Of a DNA stretch of 64,000 bases, positions 1 through 8,659 are shown piece by piece. The notes below the pieces were generated by a model that was not told where the DNA came from, did not search any database, and was given only the letters and a program-made list of their open reading frames with translations. The position numbers were made by a program, and so were the translations under genes. Each line of letters begins with the position of its first letter. Position 1 is the stretch's first letter. The DNA is from Herminiimonas arsenicoxydans (lineage in GTDB: Bacteria; Pseudomonadota; Gammaproteobacteria; Burkholderiales; Burkholderiaceae_D), in the NCBI GenBank assembly GCA_000026125.1, contig CU207211.1, positions 1,054,001 to 1,118,000 of the forward strand, written 5' to 3'.

Positions 1-411
1 ATGACGGGCAAGCTGATTTTTATCGATAATGCAGCAGATACGCAAAGCGGCACCATACGGATGAAGGCGCAATTTGATAACGCCGCACAAAAATTATGGC
101 CCGGCAGTTTTGTGAATGTGAGTCTGGTGTCGCGCAATGTGTCGCATGCAGTACTGGTGCCGGCGCAGGCTGTCGTGACCGGGCCGATCGATAAATTCAT
201 TTATGTGGTGCAGCCGGATGCCACGGTCAAGGAACAAAAAGTCGATGTCGTCGCCATTGAAGAAGGGCAAGCTGCCGTCATCGGTCTGGATGCAGGTGCA
301 CGCGTCGTGGTGGAGGGGACGCAGAATCTGCGGCCGGGCAGCAAAATCAGCGAGGCCAGGGATAAATCGGCCGCTCCCGTGAAGAGCTCGCCCGGTGCAT
401 CTACCTACTAG
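1..411 (+). CDS. RND efflux periplasmic adaptor (membrane fusion protein), C-terminal part
   Basis: This is the C-terminal 136 residues of a membrane-fusion adaptor that bridges an RND inner-membrane pump to an outer-membrane channel. The visible part matches the beta-barrel and membrane-proximal domains of the MdtA/AcrA family: an SGTIRMKAQFDN segment, then LWPGSFVNVSLV, a VLVPAQAVVTG strand, and a C-terminal VEGTQNLRPGSKI. Family members are usually 370-400 residues, so the lipoyl and hairpin domains lie left of the window and the first in-window ATG is probably internal. The pump gene follows 95 bp downstream on the same strand, so the two are almost certainly co-transcribed. The substrate cannot be read from this fragment. 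Confidence 0.88.
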   Translation: MTGKLIFIDNAADTQSGTIRMKAQFDNAAQKLWPGSFVNVSLVSRNVSHAVLVPAQAVVTGPIDKFIYVVQPDATVKEQKVDVVAIEEGQAAVIGLDAGARVVVEGTQNLRPGSKISEARDKSAAPVKSSPGASTY

Positions 412-506
412 CAGGTCCATTCGCAAGACCATTTCATTGTCGCGCGACGGTGCCTTGTCGTATGCCAAATTGATCAACGCAGTGTTCTCTCCAGACTGAT
501 TACCCA

Positions 507-3500
507 GTGAATATTTCCGAACTTTGCATACGCCGGCCGGTGATGACCGTGCTGCTGTCGATCGCGGTGGTGGTGGTCGGTTTCTTCTGCTATTTCAAGT
601 TGCCGATTGCCGCCTTGCCGAGTTACGACACGCCGGTGATCAACGTGACTGCCTCGCTGCCCGGTGCCAGTCCGGAAGTGATGGCATCGTCGGTGGCAAC
701 GCCGCTGGAAAAACAGTTTTCCACCATTGCCGGCGTCGCCACTATCAGTTCCAGCAGTACGCTGGGCAATACCTCCATCGTGCTGGAGTTTGACCAGAAT
801 CGTGATATCGATGCTGCCGCAGTAGACGTGCAGGCGGCGCTGCTGCGTGCACAGCGCAGCTTGCCGGAAGAGATGAACGATTTGCCTGCATATCGCAAGG
901 TCAATCCGGCCGATGCAGCGATCCTGCTGCTGGCGCTGACATCGCCGTCGCTCTCCTTGTCCGAATTGAATGACTATGCAGAAAATCTGATTTCGCCATC
1001 CTTGTCGACCATAGACGGCGTGGCGCAGGTGCAGGTTTACGGCCAGCGGCGTTACGCGGTACGGATCAAGGTCAAGCCAAGCGAACTTGCTGCGCGCAAC
1101 ATGACACTGGATGAAATTGCCGCTTCTATCCGTGCCGCGAATGCCAACTCGCCGGTCGGTGTACTGGACGGCCCGCGCCAGACGCTGACGCTGCAGGCCA
1201 ACAGGCAATTGCAGAATGCCGAAGCGTTCGGCAATCTGGTGATCAGCAGCAGCAAGGGCCAGACCACGCGCCTGAAGGATGTGGCGACGGTGGAAGACAG
1301 CGTTGAATCGACCAAAAGTGGCAGTTGGGTAAACGGCAAGCCATCCATCGTGCTGGCCGTGCAGCGTCAGCCGAATGCCAATACGGTGGCAGTGGTGGAT
1401 GCGGTCAAGCACACCTTGCCGCTGTTTCAATCGCAGATGCCGGCCTCGATAGATTTGCAGGTTTTGAACGATCGTTCAGTATCGATACGCGAGGCCATAC
1501 ACGACGTCAAACTCACGCTGCTGCTGACGATTTTGCTGGTGGTGCTGGTGATCTTCCTGTTCCTGAAGCGTCTGACGGCGACGGCGATTCCGGTGTTGTC
1601 GCTGCCGATTTCGCTGATCGGTTGTTGTGCACTGATGTACTGGATGGGTTTCAGTCTGGACAATGTGTCCTTGCTGGGCATTACCATTGCGGTCGGGCTG
1701 GTGGTCGATGATGCGATTGTGATGCTGGAAAATATCGTGCGGCATATCGAAGACGGTATGGAGCCTTTGGCGGCTGCGCTGAAGGGGTCGCGCGAAGTGA
1801 GTTTCACGATCATCTCGATTTCGATTTCCCTGGTGGCGGTATTCATTCCCATCTTTTTCATGCCGGGCGTGATTGGTTTGCTGCTGCATGAATTTGCCGC
1901 AGTGGTGTCGCTGGCGGTTCTGGTGTCTGCTGTCATGTCGCTGACGCTGGTGCCCATGCTGTGCAGCCGCTTTTTGAAGCATGAAAAGGCAGGGCATGAA
2001 AACGATGCTGTACAGCCGCAGGAAAACTGGCTGATCCGTTCATTTGAAAAAGTTTTCAATCGCCTGCTGGCCAGCTATACGCGTGCGCTCGACTGGTCGC
2101 TCGCCCATCGTACGACGATGCTGGTACTGGCAGCGGGAACCTTCGTGCTGACGGCCTATCTTTTCATTACGATACCGAAAGGCTTTTTTCCTACCGAGGA
2201 TATCGGCCAGATCAGCGTCACGATAGAGGGGCCGCAGGATGCCTCGTATCCCACCATGGTGAAGCTGGTCACTGCCGTCGGTACCATCATTCAGAACGAT
2301 CCGAATGTGGAAACCGCGACGATGCGTACGCGTGACAGCAATGTCGGCAATATGTTTGTCGGCTTGAAGCCGCGCACTGCACGTGAGCCCATGGATGCGG
2401 TCTTGCGCGGCTTGCGCGCCAAGGTGAAAGCCGTGCCCGGCGTGACGGTTTATCTGACGCCGGTGCAGAACTTGCGGCTGGGTGGACGCACGTCCAAGAG
2501 TCAGTTCCAGTACGTGCTGCAAAGCGTGCGCGCAGACGAGTTGAATGTATGGGCCGAAAAGATACAGGCGGAGATGCGCGCCGACGGTTCCTTCATCGAT
2601 GTCACCAGCGATTCGCAACTGAAGGGTTTGCAGGCAGTGGTGGATATCAATCGTGACCGGGCCAATGAGGCGGGTGTCGGTATTGCCGATATTCGCACGG
2701 CGCTTTACAGCGCCTATGGCGATCGTCAGGTATCAACCATTTATACCAGCAGCAACAGCTATTCGGTGATTCTGCAGGATGAAAGCGTCGGCCGGCAGGA
2801 TGAGTCCGATCTCAGCAAGATTTATCTGCGCAGCAAGACCGGCGTGCTGGTGCCCTTGTTGAGTGTGGCAACAGTCAAGCGCACGGCGGGGCCGATATCG
2901 GTCAATCACCAGGGGCAATTGCAGGCGATCACGATCTCCTTCAATCTTGCACCGGGTATTCCGCTCGGCGACGCGACCAGAAAAGTCGACCAGATCAAGG
3001 ATGCCATCAGTTTGCCGAGCAGCATCGTCACCAACTATGCAGGCGATGCCGCAGTCTTCCAGTCGTCGCAAGCGAGCCAGATTGCGCTGGTGGTGCTGGC
3101 GCTGGTGGTGATCTATATCCTGCTTGGCGTGCTGTATGAAAGTTACATCCATCCGGTCACGATTCTGGCCGGCTTGCCGTCGGCCGCAGTCGGCGCCTTG
3201 CTGACCTTGCGCATCTTCGGTTTCGAGCTGACGATGATTGCGATGATCGGTATTCTGCTGCTGATCGGGCTGGTGAAGAAGAACGCGATCATGATGATCG
3301 ATTTCGCACTGGCGGCGCAGCGCGAGCAGGGTTTGACGCCGCTGGAGGCGATACGTACGGCCTGTATTCTGCGCTTCCGTCCCATCATGATGACGACGCT
3401 GGCCGCTGCTGTCGGCGCACTGCCGATTGCGCTTGGTTTGGGCGCCGGCGCCGAACTGCGTCAGCCGCTGGGCCTGGCTGTGGTCGGTGGCCTGATGGTG

Positions 3501-3611
3501 TCGCAGGTGATTACCTTGCTGATCACGCCGGTGATTTATCTATTCCTCGATCGCTTCAGCGGCGACGGGCCGCTGCAGATCACGCCGGAACAGGAACTCG
3601 CTGCGCGCTAA
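507..3611 (+). CDS. RND multidrug efflux pump, inner-membrane subunit (AcrB/MdtC type)
   Basis: A 1034-residue proton-driven RND (HAE1-type) exporter, full length for the family. It starts at GTG with the typical MNISELCIRRPVM N-terminus, though no clear ribosome site precedes it. The proton-relay residues are present: the Asp pair at about 401-402 in VVDDAIVMLENI (transmembrane helix 4) and a Lys at about 925 in VKKNAIMMIDFA (helix 10). Two large periplasmic loops sit between helices 1-2 and 7-8, as usual. It forms a tripartite pump with the adaptor upstream. No TolC-like outer-membrane gene follows within the window, since the next gene is convergent 16 bp away. The MdtB/MdtC-like branch is suggested by overall similarity; substrate unknown. 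Confidence 0.93.
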   Translation: MNISELCIRRPVMTVLLSIAVVVVGFFCYFKLPIAALPSYDTPVINVTASLPGASPEVMASSVATPLEKQFSTIAGVATISSSSTLGNTSIVLEFDQNRDIDAAAVDVQAALLRAQRSLPEEMNDLPAYRKVNPADAAILLLALTSPSLSLSELNDYAENLISPSLSTIDGVAQVQVYGQRRYAVRIKVKPSELAARNMTLDEIAASIRAANANSPVGVLDGPRQTLTLQANRQLQNAEAFGNLVISSSKGQTTRLKDVATVEDSVESTKSGSWVNGKPSIVLAVQRQPNANTVAVVDAVKHTLPLFQSQMPASIDLQVLNDRSVSIREAIHDVKLTLLLTILLVVLVIFLFLKRLTATAIPVLSLPISLIGCCALMYWMGFSLDNVSLLGITIAVGLVVDDAIVMLENIVRHIEDGMEPLAAALKGSREVSFTIISISISLVAVFIPIFFMPGVIGLLLHEFAAVVSLAVLVSAVMSLTLVPMLCSRFLKHEKAGHENDAVQPQENWLIRSFEKVFNRLLASYTRALDWSLAHRTTMLVLAAGTFVLTAYLFITIPKGFFPTEDIGQISVTIEGPQDASYPTMVKLVTAVGTIIQNDPNVETATMRTRDSNVGNMFVGLKPRTAREPMDAVLRGLRAKVKAVPGVTVYLTPVQNLRLGGRTSKSQFQYVLQSVRADELNVWAEKIQAEMRADGSFIDVTSDSQLKGLQAVVDINRDRANEAGVGIADIRTALYSAYGDRQVSTIYTSSNSYSVILQDESVGRQDESDLSKIYLRSKTGVLVPLLSVATVKRTAGPISVNHQGQLQAITISFNLAPGIPLGDATRKVDQIKDAISLPSSIVTNYAGDAAVFQSSQASQIALVVLALVVIYILLGVLYESYIHPVTILAGLPSAAVGALLTLRIFGFELTMIAMIGILLLIGLVKKNAIMMIDFALAAQREQGLTPLEAIRTACILRFRPIMMTTLAAAVGALPIALGLGAGAELRQPLGLAVVGGLMVSQVITLLITPVIYLFLDRFSGDGPLQITPEQELAAR

Positions 3612-3627
3612 ACCGGATCAATACAGA

Positions 3628-5283
3628 TCAAAGCGGCCAGGCGCGCGCCAGCATATCGTACTGCAAGGCCGTAGCAGGGAGCGTGCCAAAGACGCGGCCG
3701 CACTCTGCATCGATGCGGCTGGCGATGAAGGCTTCGGCAACGCTTGCCGGCGCGTGTTGCAGCATCAGGCTTGCCTGCGCCGCCAGCACCAGACGCTGCG
3801 CAAAGCGGCGTGCCTGCATTTCCTGTTGTTGCGGCGGCAGGGCCAGGTCGTTATGCAAACTTGCGATCAGCGCGCGCAAGCCGGCGTGTGTGCCTGCACT
3901 GTCCTGCAAGTTCTGCAGCAACAAGGCAAAACCTTCCGCTTCCCTTTCGATGGCGCGCAATACATCCAGGCACATCACATTGCCGGAACCTTCCCAGATT
4001 GAATTGACCGGTGCTTCGCGGAACATGCGTGCCATCGGTGCGTTTTCTATATAGCCGTTGCCACCCCAGACTTCCATGCATTCGCCGCTGAATTCCAGCA
4101 CGCGCTTACAGACCCAGAACTTGGCGGCAGGCGTGAGGATGCGACGCCATGCGCGTTCCAGCAGATCGTCGGGAGCATCGCGCGAAGCATCGGCGGCGCG
4201 CGCCAGTCGCAGCATCAGCAAGGTTGCAGCTTCGCTTTCCAGCGCCAGATCGGACAGTACGTTGCGCATCAGCGGCTGCTCTGCCAATGGATGACCGAAT
4301 GCGCTACGGTGCCGTGCATGATGTATTGCCTGCACCAGTGCATTGCGCATTAGGCCGGCGCTGCCGATCACGCAATCAAGTCGAGTGTGATTGGCCATTT
4401 CGATGATGGTTGGTATGCCGCGTCCTTCCTCGCCTACCATCACGCCGTAGGCATCCTGAAATTCAACCTCGCTGCTGGAGTTGGAGCGATTGCCCAGCTT
4501 GTCTTTCAATTGTTGTATCAGCACCGCGTTCCTGCTGCCGTCAGGGCGCCAGCGCGGTACGAAGAAACAGGACAGGCCGTTCTCCGTACGTGCCAGCACC
4601 AGATGTGCATCGCACATCGGTGCGGAGAAAAACCATTTGTGGCCGGTCAGTGCGTAGTCGGCGCCGCGCCCGCTGCCATGAACAGCGCGGGCGACAGTAG
4701 TATTGCTGCGTACGTCGGAGCCGCCCTGTTTTTCCGTCATGCCCATGCCGATCAGCATCGAATGCTTTTGTGCCCAGGGCAGGTCGCGCGGATCGTGTTC
4801 GCGTGCAAACAGTTTTGCTTGCAGCGCGGCAAACAGCGCCGGCTCCTGCTGCAATAGAGGGATGGCGGCAAAGGTCATCGTGGTAGGGCACAGCGAACCC
4901 GATTCGACCTGCGCCTGCAAATAATATGCTGCCGTGCGTGCGACGTGTACGCCTGCGCGCGCCTGTGACCATGGCATGGCATGCAGGTTTTCACGCCGTT
5001 GCATGGCGAGTAGTTGATGCCAGCTAGGGTGAAATTCAACGGTATCGATGCGATGGCCGAAACGGTCGTGGGTGTGCAATTCCGGCAGGTGATGATTGGC
5101 GAGTTGCCCCAGTTGCAAGGTTTGCTGCATGCCGAGTTCGGCGCCGTAGCGGATCAGGTCTTGCTCGTGCCAGCCGGCCTGCTCGCGCTGTACGCCGGCG
5201 GCCAATGCAAGATCGCTGGTGTAAAGATTATAGTCATGCAGGTCCGGTGCCTGGTTGCTGACCTCGTGTGTCGGCCATTGCAT
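3628..5283 (-). CDS. aidB: AidB-like acyl-CoA dehydrogenase family flavoprotein
   Basis: A 551-residue acyl-CoA dehydrogenase-fold FAD protein close in length to E. coli AidB (541). Residues 181-192 read GMTEKQGGSDVR, a hallmark of the AidB branch; the C-terminal half has a CMEVWGGNGYIE segment and an IWEGSGNVMCLDVLRA helix, both typical. AidB is induced in the adaptive response to alkylating agents, binds DNA through its C-terminal region and has only weak isovaleryl-CoA dehydrogenase activity; whether this copy acts on DNA damage or as a metabolic dehydrogenase is not shown. The ATG is preceded by AAAGGAG. It faces the RND pump tail to tail and stands alone, with no ada or alk gene beside it. 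Confidence 0.85.
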   Translation of the reverse strand: MQWPTHEVSNQAPDLHDYNLYTSDLALAAGVQREQAGWHEQDLIRYGAELGMQQTLQLGQLANHHLPELHTHDRFGHRIDTVEFHPSWHQLLAMQRRENLHAMPWSQARAGVHVARTAAYYLQAQVESGSLCPTTMTFAAIPLLQQEPALFAALQAKLFAREHDPRDLPWAQKHSMLIGMGMTEKQGGSDVRSNTTVARAVHGSGRGADYALTGHKWFFSAPMCDAHLVLARTENGLSCFFVPRWRPDGSRNAVLIQQLKDKLGNRSNSSSEVEFQDAYGVMVGEEGRGIPTIIEMANHTRLDCVIGSAGLMRNALVQAIHHARHRSAFGHPLAEQPLMRNVLSDLALESEAATLLMLRLARAADASRDAPDDLLERAWRRILTPAAKFWVCKRVLEFSGECMEVWGGNGYIENAPMARMFREAPVNSIWEGSGNVMCLDVLRAIEREAEGFALLLQNLQDSAGTHAGLRALIASLHNDLALPPQQQEMQARRFAQRLVLAAQASLMLQHAPASVAEAFIASRIDAECGRVFGTLPATALQYDMLARAWPL

Positions 5284-5519
5284 GCGCGCTCCTTTGTTTT
5301 TCGATGCTGCAACAAACAGCTAAAAGACTGCAGATAAGTAAGCTGCTGATGAGTGAGTCTATAACGATGCGCGGCCGGATGCCATGTTCATGCGAACAGG
5401 CATGTTTTGGCCGGATTGTGCGCCGGATTCTTACCGTACATGCAAGGAAAACATGAACACTGTAAATCCGGTGCCGGTGTCAGGTAAAATGCGGTTTGCC
5501 CTTATTCACGAACGGCCCT

Positions 5520-7568
5520 ATGTCTTATCAAGTTCTCGCCCGTAAATATCGTCCGAAAAGCTTCGACACACTGGTCGGGCAGGAGCACGTCGTGCGAGCC
5601 TTGACGCATGCGCTGGAGAACAAGCGCTTGCATCACGCCTACCTGTTCACCGGTACGCGCGGCGTCGGCAAGACCACGCTATCGCGCATTCTGGCCAAGT
5701 CCTTCAATTGCATAGGCCCCGACGGTAACGGCGATATCACCGCGACGCCGTGCGGCGTGTGCGAAGCCTGCGTGGCGATCGATGCCGGCCGCTTTGTCGA
5801 TTACATCGAAATGGATGCCGCGTCGAATCGCGGTGTCGATGAAATGGCGCAATTGCTGGAGCAGGCGGTGTATGCACCGTCGAATGCACGCTTCAAGGTC
5901 TACATGATCGATGAGGTGCACATGCTCACCAATCATGCGTTCAACTCGATGCTGAAGACGCTGGAAGAGCCGCCCGAGCACGTCAAATTCATACTCGCGA
6001 CCACCGATCCGCAAAAAATTCCGGTCACCGTTCTTTCGCGCTGCCTGCAATTCAATCTGAAACAAATGCCGCCCGGCCATATCGTTGCCCATCTGGACGA
6101 TATCCTGGGACAGGAACAAATCGAATTTGAAACACCCGCATTGCGCTTGCTGGCGCAAGGTGCGCACGGTTCGATGCGCGACGCGCTGTCGCTGACCGAC
6201 CAGGCGATTGCCTATGCTGCGGGCAAAGTCACGCTGGAAGCGGTGCAGGGCATGCTGGGGGCGCTGGACCAATCCTTTCTGATACGCCTGCTGGATGCAC
6301 TGGCGCAAAAAGATGGCGCGGGTTTGCTGGCGGTTGCAGATGAAATGGCAACTCGCAGCCTGTCGTACAACGCAGCCTTGCAGGATCTGGGTTCACTCCT
6401 GCATCGGATCGCGCTGGCGCAAACGGTGCCTGCTGCGCTGCCTGACGATTTGCCGGAGCGCGACGATGTGTTGCGCCTGGCAGCACTGTTCGATGCCGAA
6501 GAGATACAGCTGTTTTATCAGATCGCCGTGCATGGCCGCAATGAACTGGGGTTGGCGCCGGATGAATACGCCGGCTTTTCGATGACCTTGCTGCGCATGC
6601 TGGCTTTCCGCCCGGGTTACGGTCCGGCAGAAGCGCAGGCAGGCGCGCCGGCAGCAGCGCCGGCGGCCCGACCATCTGCACCTGTCGCAACGGCACCTGC
6701 TGCGCGCTTGAGCGCCGCGCCGCAGGCAGTAACGAATAGCGCGCCTGTTGCACGGCCCGCCGGCATGAGCCCGGCGATGGCAGCCTTGCAGGCAGCCCGT
6801 TCCGGTGGCAAGGCGGCACGCCCCGCGGCTGTTGCACCTGCTTCCGCACCCACTTCCGCATCCGCCCCTGCAGCGAACGCACGTGCGACTGCGCCCGCTC
6901 AGTTGCCAACTGCTGTACCTGTGCGTGCCCCAGCCTCAGTCGAAAAATCCGACGGCATAGATATGCCGCCGGCACCGCCGTGGGACGATGAAGTGCCGTT
7001 CGGCGGCAGCGACGCCAATGATGCTTTTTCCAGCTCACCGGCTCAAAAAAAAACTGAGGTGCAATCCGGGCCGGCAGTCAGGCCGCAGGCACCTGCGCCA
7101 GCGCAATCGCCGGCACCGACACCAGCATCAGTACCGCAAGCTGTTTCATCCCGACCTTTTGAGCTGCATCCGGTGCCATCCCTGAATTGGGACGGCAACT
7201 GGCCGCTGCTTGCGGCATCCTTGCCGGTGCGCGGCGTGGCGCAGCAATTGGCGCAGCAGAGCGAATTGCTCAAATGTGCGCCGGGGGCAGACAGCAGCCA
7301 GATCCAGTTTGATTTGCTGGTGGCAGTGGACACCCTGCTGGCGGCCGGCAGTGTAGAAAAATTGACGGCTGCCTTGTGCGAGCATTTCGGCCAGACGGTG
7401 CGGGTGCACACCAGGGTTGGCGCGGTCGAACACACGGCCAACGCCGCCGCCATTGCCGATCGGGCAGAACGGCAGAGCGAAGCAGAACAGTCCATGCGGG
7501 AAGACCCGTTCGTACAGAAACTGATGCGCGATTTTGGCGCAGAGATTGTCTCGGTCAAGCCGATCTGA
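5520..7568 (+). CDS. dnaX: DNA polymerase III subunits tau and gamma (clamp-loader ATPase)
   Basis: Clamp-loader motor subunit of the replicative polymerase, 682 residues from the ATG (MSYQVLARKYRPKSF). The Walker A GTRGVGKTT is at about 45-53; the zinc cysteines are C64, C78, C81 and C84; MIDEVHML is the Walker B region and LSRCLQF holds the SRC arginine finger. Residues about 370-560 form an Ala/Pro-rich linker, then a C-terminal tau domain that contacts DnaE and DnaB. A longer TTG-initiated reading frame exists upstream at 5496 but lacks family similarity. Inside the linker, an A9 run at 7045-7053 is placed so that a -1 shift ends translation at once, giving a predicted 512-residue gamma form. 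ybaB and recR follow, the usual replication/repair trio. Confidence 0.97.
   Translation: MSYQVLARKYRPKSFDTLVGQEHVVRALTHALENKRLHHAYLFTGTRGVGKTTLSRILAKSFNCIGPDGNGDITATPCGVCEACVAIDAGRFVDYIEMDAASNRGVDEMAQLLEQAVYAPSNARFKVYMIDEVHMLTNHAFNSMLKTLEEPPEHVKFILATTDPQKIPVTVLSRCLQFNLKQMPPGHIVAHLDDILGQEQIEFETPALRLLAQGAHGSMRDALSLTDQAIAYAAGKVTLEAVQGMLGALDQSFLIRLLDALAQKDGAGLLAVADEMATRSLSYNAALQDLGSLLHRIALAQTVPAALPDDLPERDDVLRLAALFDAEEIQLFYQIAVHGRNELGLAPDEYAGFSMTLLRMLAFRPGYGPAEAQAGAPAAAPAARPSAPVATAPAARLSAAPQAVTNSAPVARPAGMSPAMAALQAARSGGKAARPAAVAPASAPTSASAPAANARATAPAQLPTAVPVRAPASVEKSDGIDMPPAPPWDDEVPFGGSDANDAFSSSPAQKKTEVQSGPAVRPQAPAPAQSPAPTPASVPQAVSSRPFELHPVPSLNWDGNWPLLAASLPVRGVAQQLAQQSELLKCAPGADSSQIQFDLLVAVDTLLAAGSVEKLTAALCEHFGQTVRVHTRVGAVEHTANAAAIADRAERQSEAEQSMREDPFVQKLMRDFGAEIVSVKPI
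7045..7094 (+). promoter_or_regulatory. Candidate dnaX frameshift/slippage site: A9 run plus downstream stem-loop
   Basis: In the zero frame the codons are CAA AAA AAA ACT (codons 509-512), giving nine consecutive A bases at 7045-7053. A -1 shift, or one A added by RNA polymerase, reads AAC then TGA at 7055-7057. AGGTGC (7057-7062) can pair with GCACCT (7089-7094), with an inner GGCC/GGCC pair (7069-7072 with 7081-7084). E. coli dnaX uses an A-rich -1 ribosomal shift with a downstream hairpin, and Thermus dnaX uses an A9 run for transcriptional slippage; both yield gamma. The run, stop position and pairing are seen; function is inferred. Confidence 0.6.
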
Positions 7569-7621
7569 GCGTGTAACTATTCACTATCCATCCATACGAA
7601 ATTATTTGAAGGAGCAACATC

Positions 7622-7948
7622 ATGATGAAAAACCAATTGGCCGGCCTGATGAAGCAGGCGCAAGCAATGCAGGACAATATGAAAAAGATGCAGGAGCAAC
7701 TTGCATTGATAGAAGTGGAAGGACAATCCGGCGCCGGCCTGGTGAAGATCGTGATGTCGTGCAAGAACGATGTGAAGCGCGTGTCCATCGATCCATCGTT
7801 GCTGGCTGATGACAAGGACATGCTGGAAGATCTGGTCGCTGCCGCGTTCAACGATGCAGTGCGCAAGGCAGAAGCAACATCGCAGGAAAAAATGGCCGGT
7901 GCAACCGCCGGCATGCCGATGCCGCCAGGCTTCAAGATGCCGTTCTGA
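7622..7948 (+). CDS. YbaB/EbfC family nucleoid-associated protein
   Basis: A 108-residue YbaB/EbfC protein, a small dimeric DNA-binding protein that coats the nucleoid. It has the family's N-terminal [19 protein letters not shown] helix, a central beta sheet ([19 protein letters not shown]) and a C-terminal tail rich in Met, Gly and Pro. Two adjacent ATG codons (7622 and 7625) are both possible; GAAGGAG upstream fits either. It lies 53 bp after dnaX and 41 bp before recR, the conserved dnaX-ybaB-recR order, so co-transcription is likely. The functional link of YbaB to RecR or the clamp loader is still only contextual. Confidence 0.95.
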   Translation: MMKNQLAGLMKQAQAMQDNMKKMQEQLALIEVEGQSGAGLVKIVMSCKNDVKRVSIDPSLLADDKDMLEDLVAAAFNDAVRKAEATSQEKMAGATAGMPMPPGFKMPF

Positions 7949-7989
7949 TGCAGCCTTGTCTTGTTGTCGTATAAATTGAAGGCCACCGT

Positions 7990-8586
7990 TTGAAATCTCC
8001 GTCCAGCCTTGCATTTTTGACTGAAGCCTTGCGACGCCTGCCCGGTGTCGGGCCCAAGTCTGCACAACGCATGGCGTATCACTTGATGCAGCACGACAGG
8101 GATGGCGCAGCCATGCTGGGTCGCGCCTTGTCGCAGGCGGTGGAGCGCGTGCAGCACTGCGCGATGTGCAATACGTTTACGGAAAGCGCCGTGTGCGAAA
8201 CCTGCCTCGACGCAGAACGTAATGCGGCTTTATTGTGCGTGGTGGAAACACCGGGCGACCAGTTGATGATAGAACAGACACTGACGTTCAAGGGTTTGTA
8301 TTTCGTGCTGATGGGTCGCTTGTCGCCGCTGGACGGTATCGGCCCGAAAGACATCCATCTGGAAAAACTGATCAGTCGTGCGACTGACGGCATCGTGCAG
8401 GAAGTGGTGCTGGCGACCAACTTCACCAACGAGGGCGAAGCGACCGCACATTACATCAGCGAAACGCTGAAGGCGCGCGGTTTGAAGGTAAGCCGCCTGG
8501 CACGCGGTGTGCCGGTCGGTGGCGAACTGGAATATGTGGATGCCGGCACCATCGCACGTGCGATGCTGGACAGGCGCACGACCTAA
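7990..8586 (+). CDS. recR: Recombination mediator RecR
   Basis: A 198-residue RecR, normal length. It acts with RecO (and RecF) to load RecA onto SSB-coated gaps. The N-terminal helix-hairpin-helix region [18 protein letters not shown] is followed by a C4 zinc finger at C57, C60, C69 and C72, a Toprim domain ([18 protein letters not shown] onward) and the C-terminal [17 protein letters not shown] motif. Translation starts at TTG, with GAAGG upstream; no ATG in frame gives a complete N-terminus. It is last in the dnaX-ybaB-recR cluster. Confidence 0.96.
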   Translation: MKSPSSLAFLTEALRRLPGVGPKSAQRMAYHLMQHDRDGAAMLGRALSQAVERVQHCAMCNTFTESAVCETCLDAERNAALLCVVETPGDQLMIEQTLTFKGLYFVLMGRLSPLDGIGPKDIHLEKLISRATDGIVQEVVLATNFTNEGEATAHYISETLKARGLKVSRLARGVPVGGELEYVDAGTIARAMLDRRTT

Positions 8587-8617
8587 GCATTTCTGTTTTC
8601 AGCCTGAGGACTCCATC

Positions 8618-8659
8618 ATGCTGCATATCCTTTTATTCTTTTCTGAACGCCATGACTAA
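8618..8659 (+). CDS. Possible 13-codon upstream ORF overlapping the CoA-transferase start
   Basis: ATG at 8618 is preceded by GAGGA at 8606-8610 with a 7-nt spacer, an excellent ribosome site. It would encode the 13-residue peptide MLHILLFFSERHD and stop at 8657-8659, 8 nt inside the next gene, in a different frame. The CoA-transferase ATG at 8652 has no visible ribosome site of its own. This arrangement would allow termination-reinitiation coupling. No peptide function is claimed, and a chance ORF cannot be excluded. Confidence 0.35.
   Translation: MLHILLFFSERHD

Noticed and set aside
474..1430. Long open frame antisense to the RND pump gene
   Set aside because: A shadow frame with no recognisable domain, fully inside a strong gene; the same applies to the other long antisense frames over thyA, pgi, edd, yegD-like and ppx.
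5284..5519. 4.5S RNA gene (ffs) upstream of dnaX
   Set aside because: The conserved GGAAGGAAGCAG-type core is absent from this interval.
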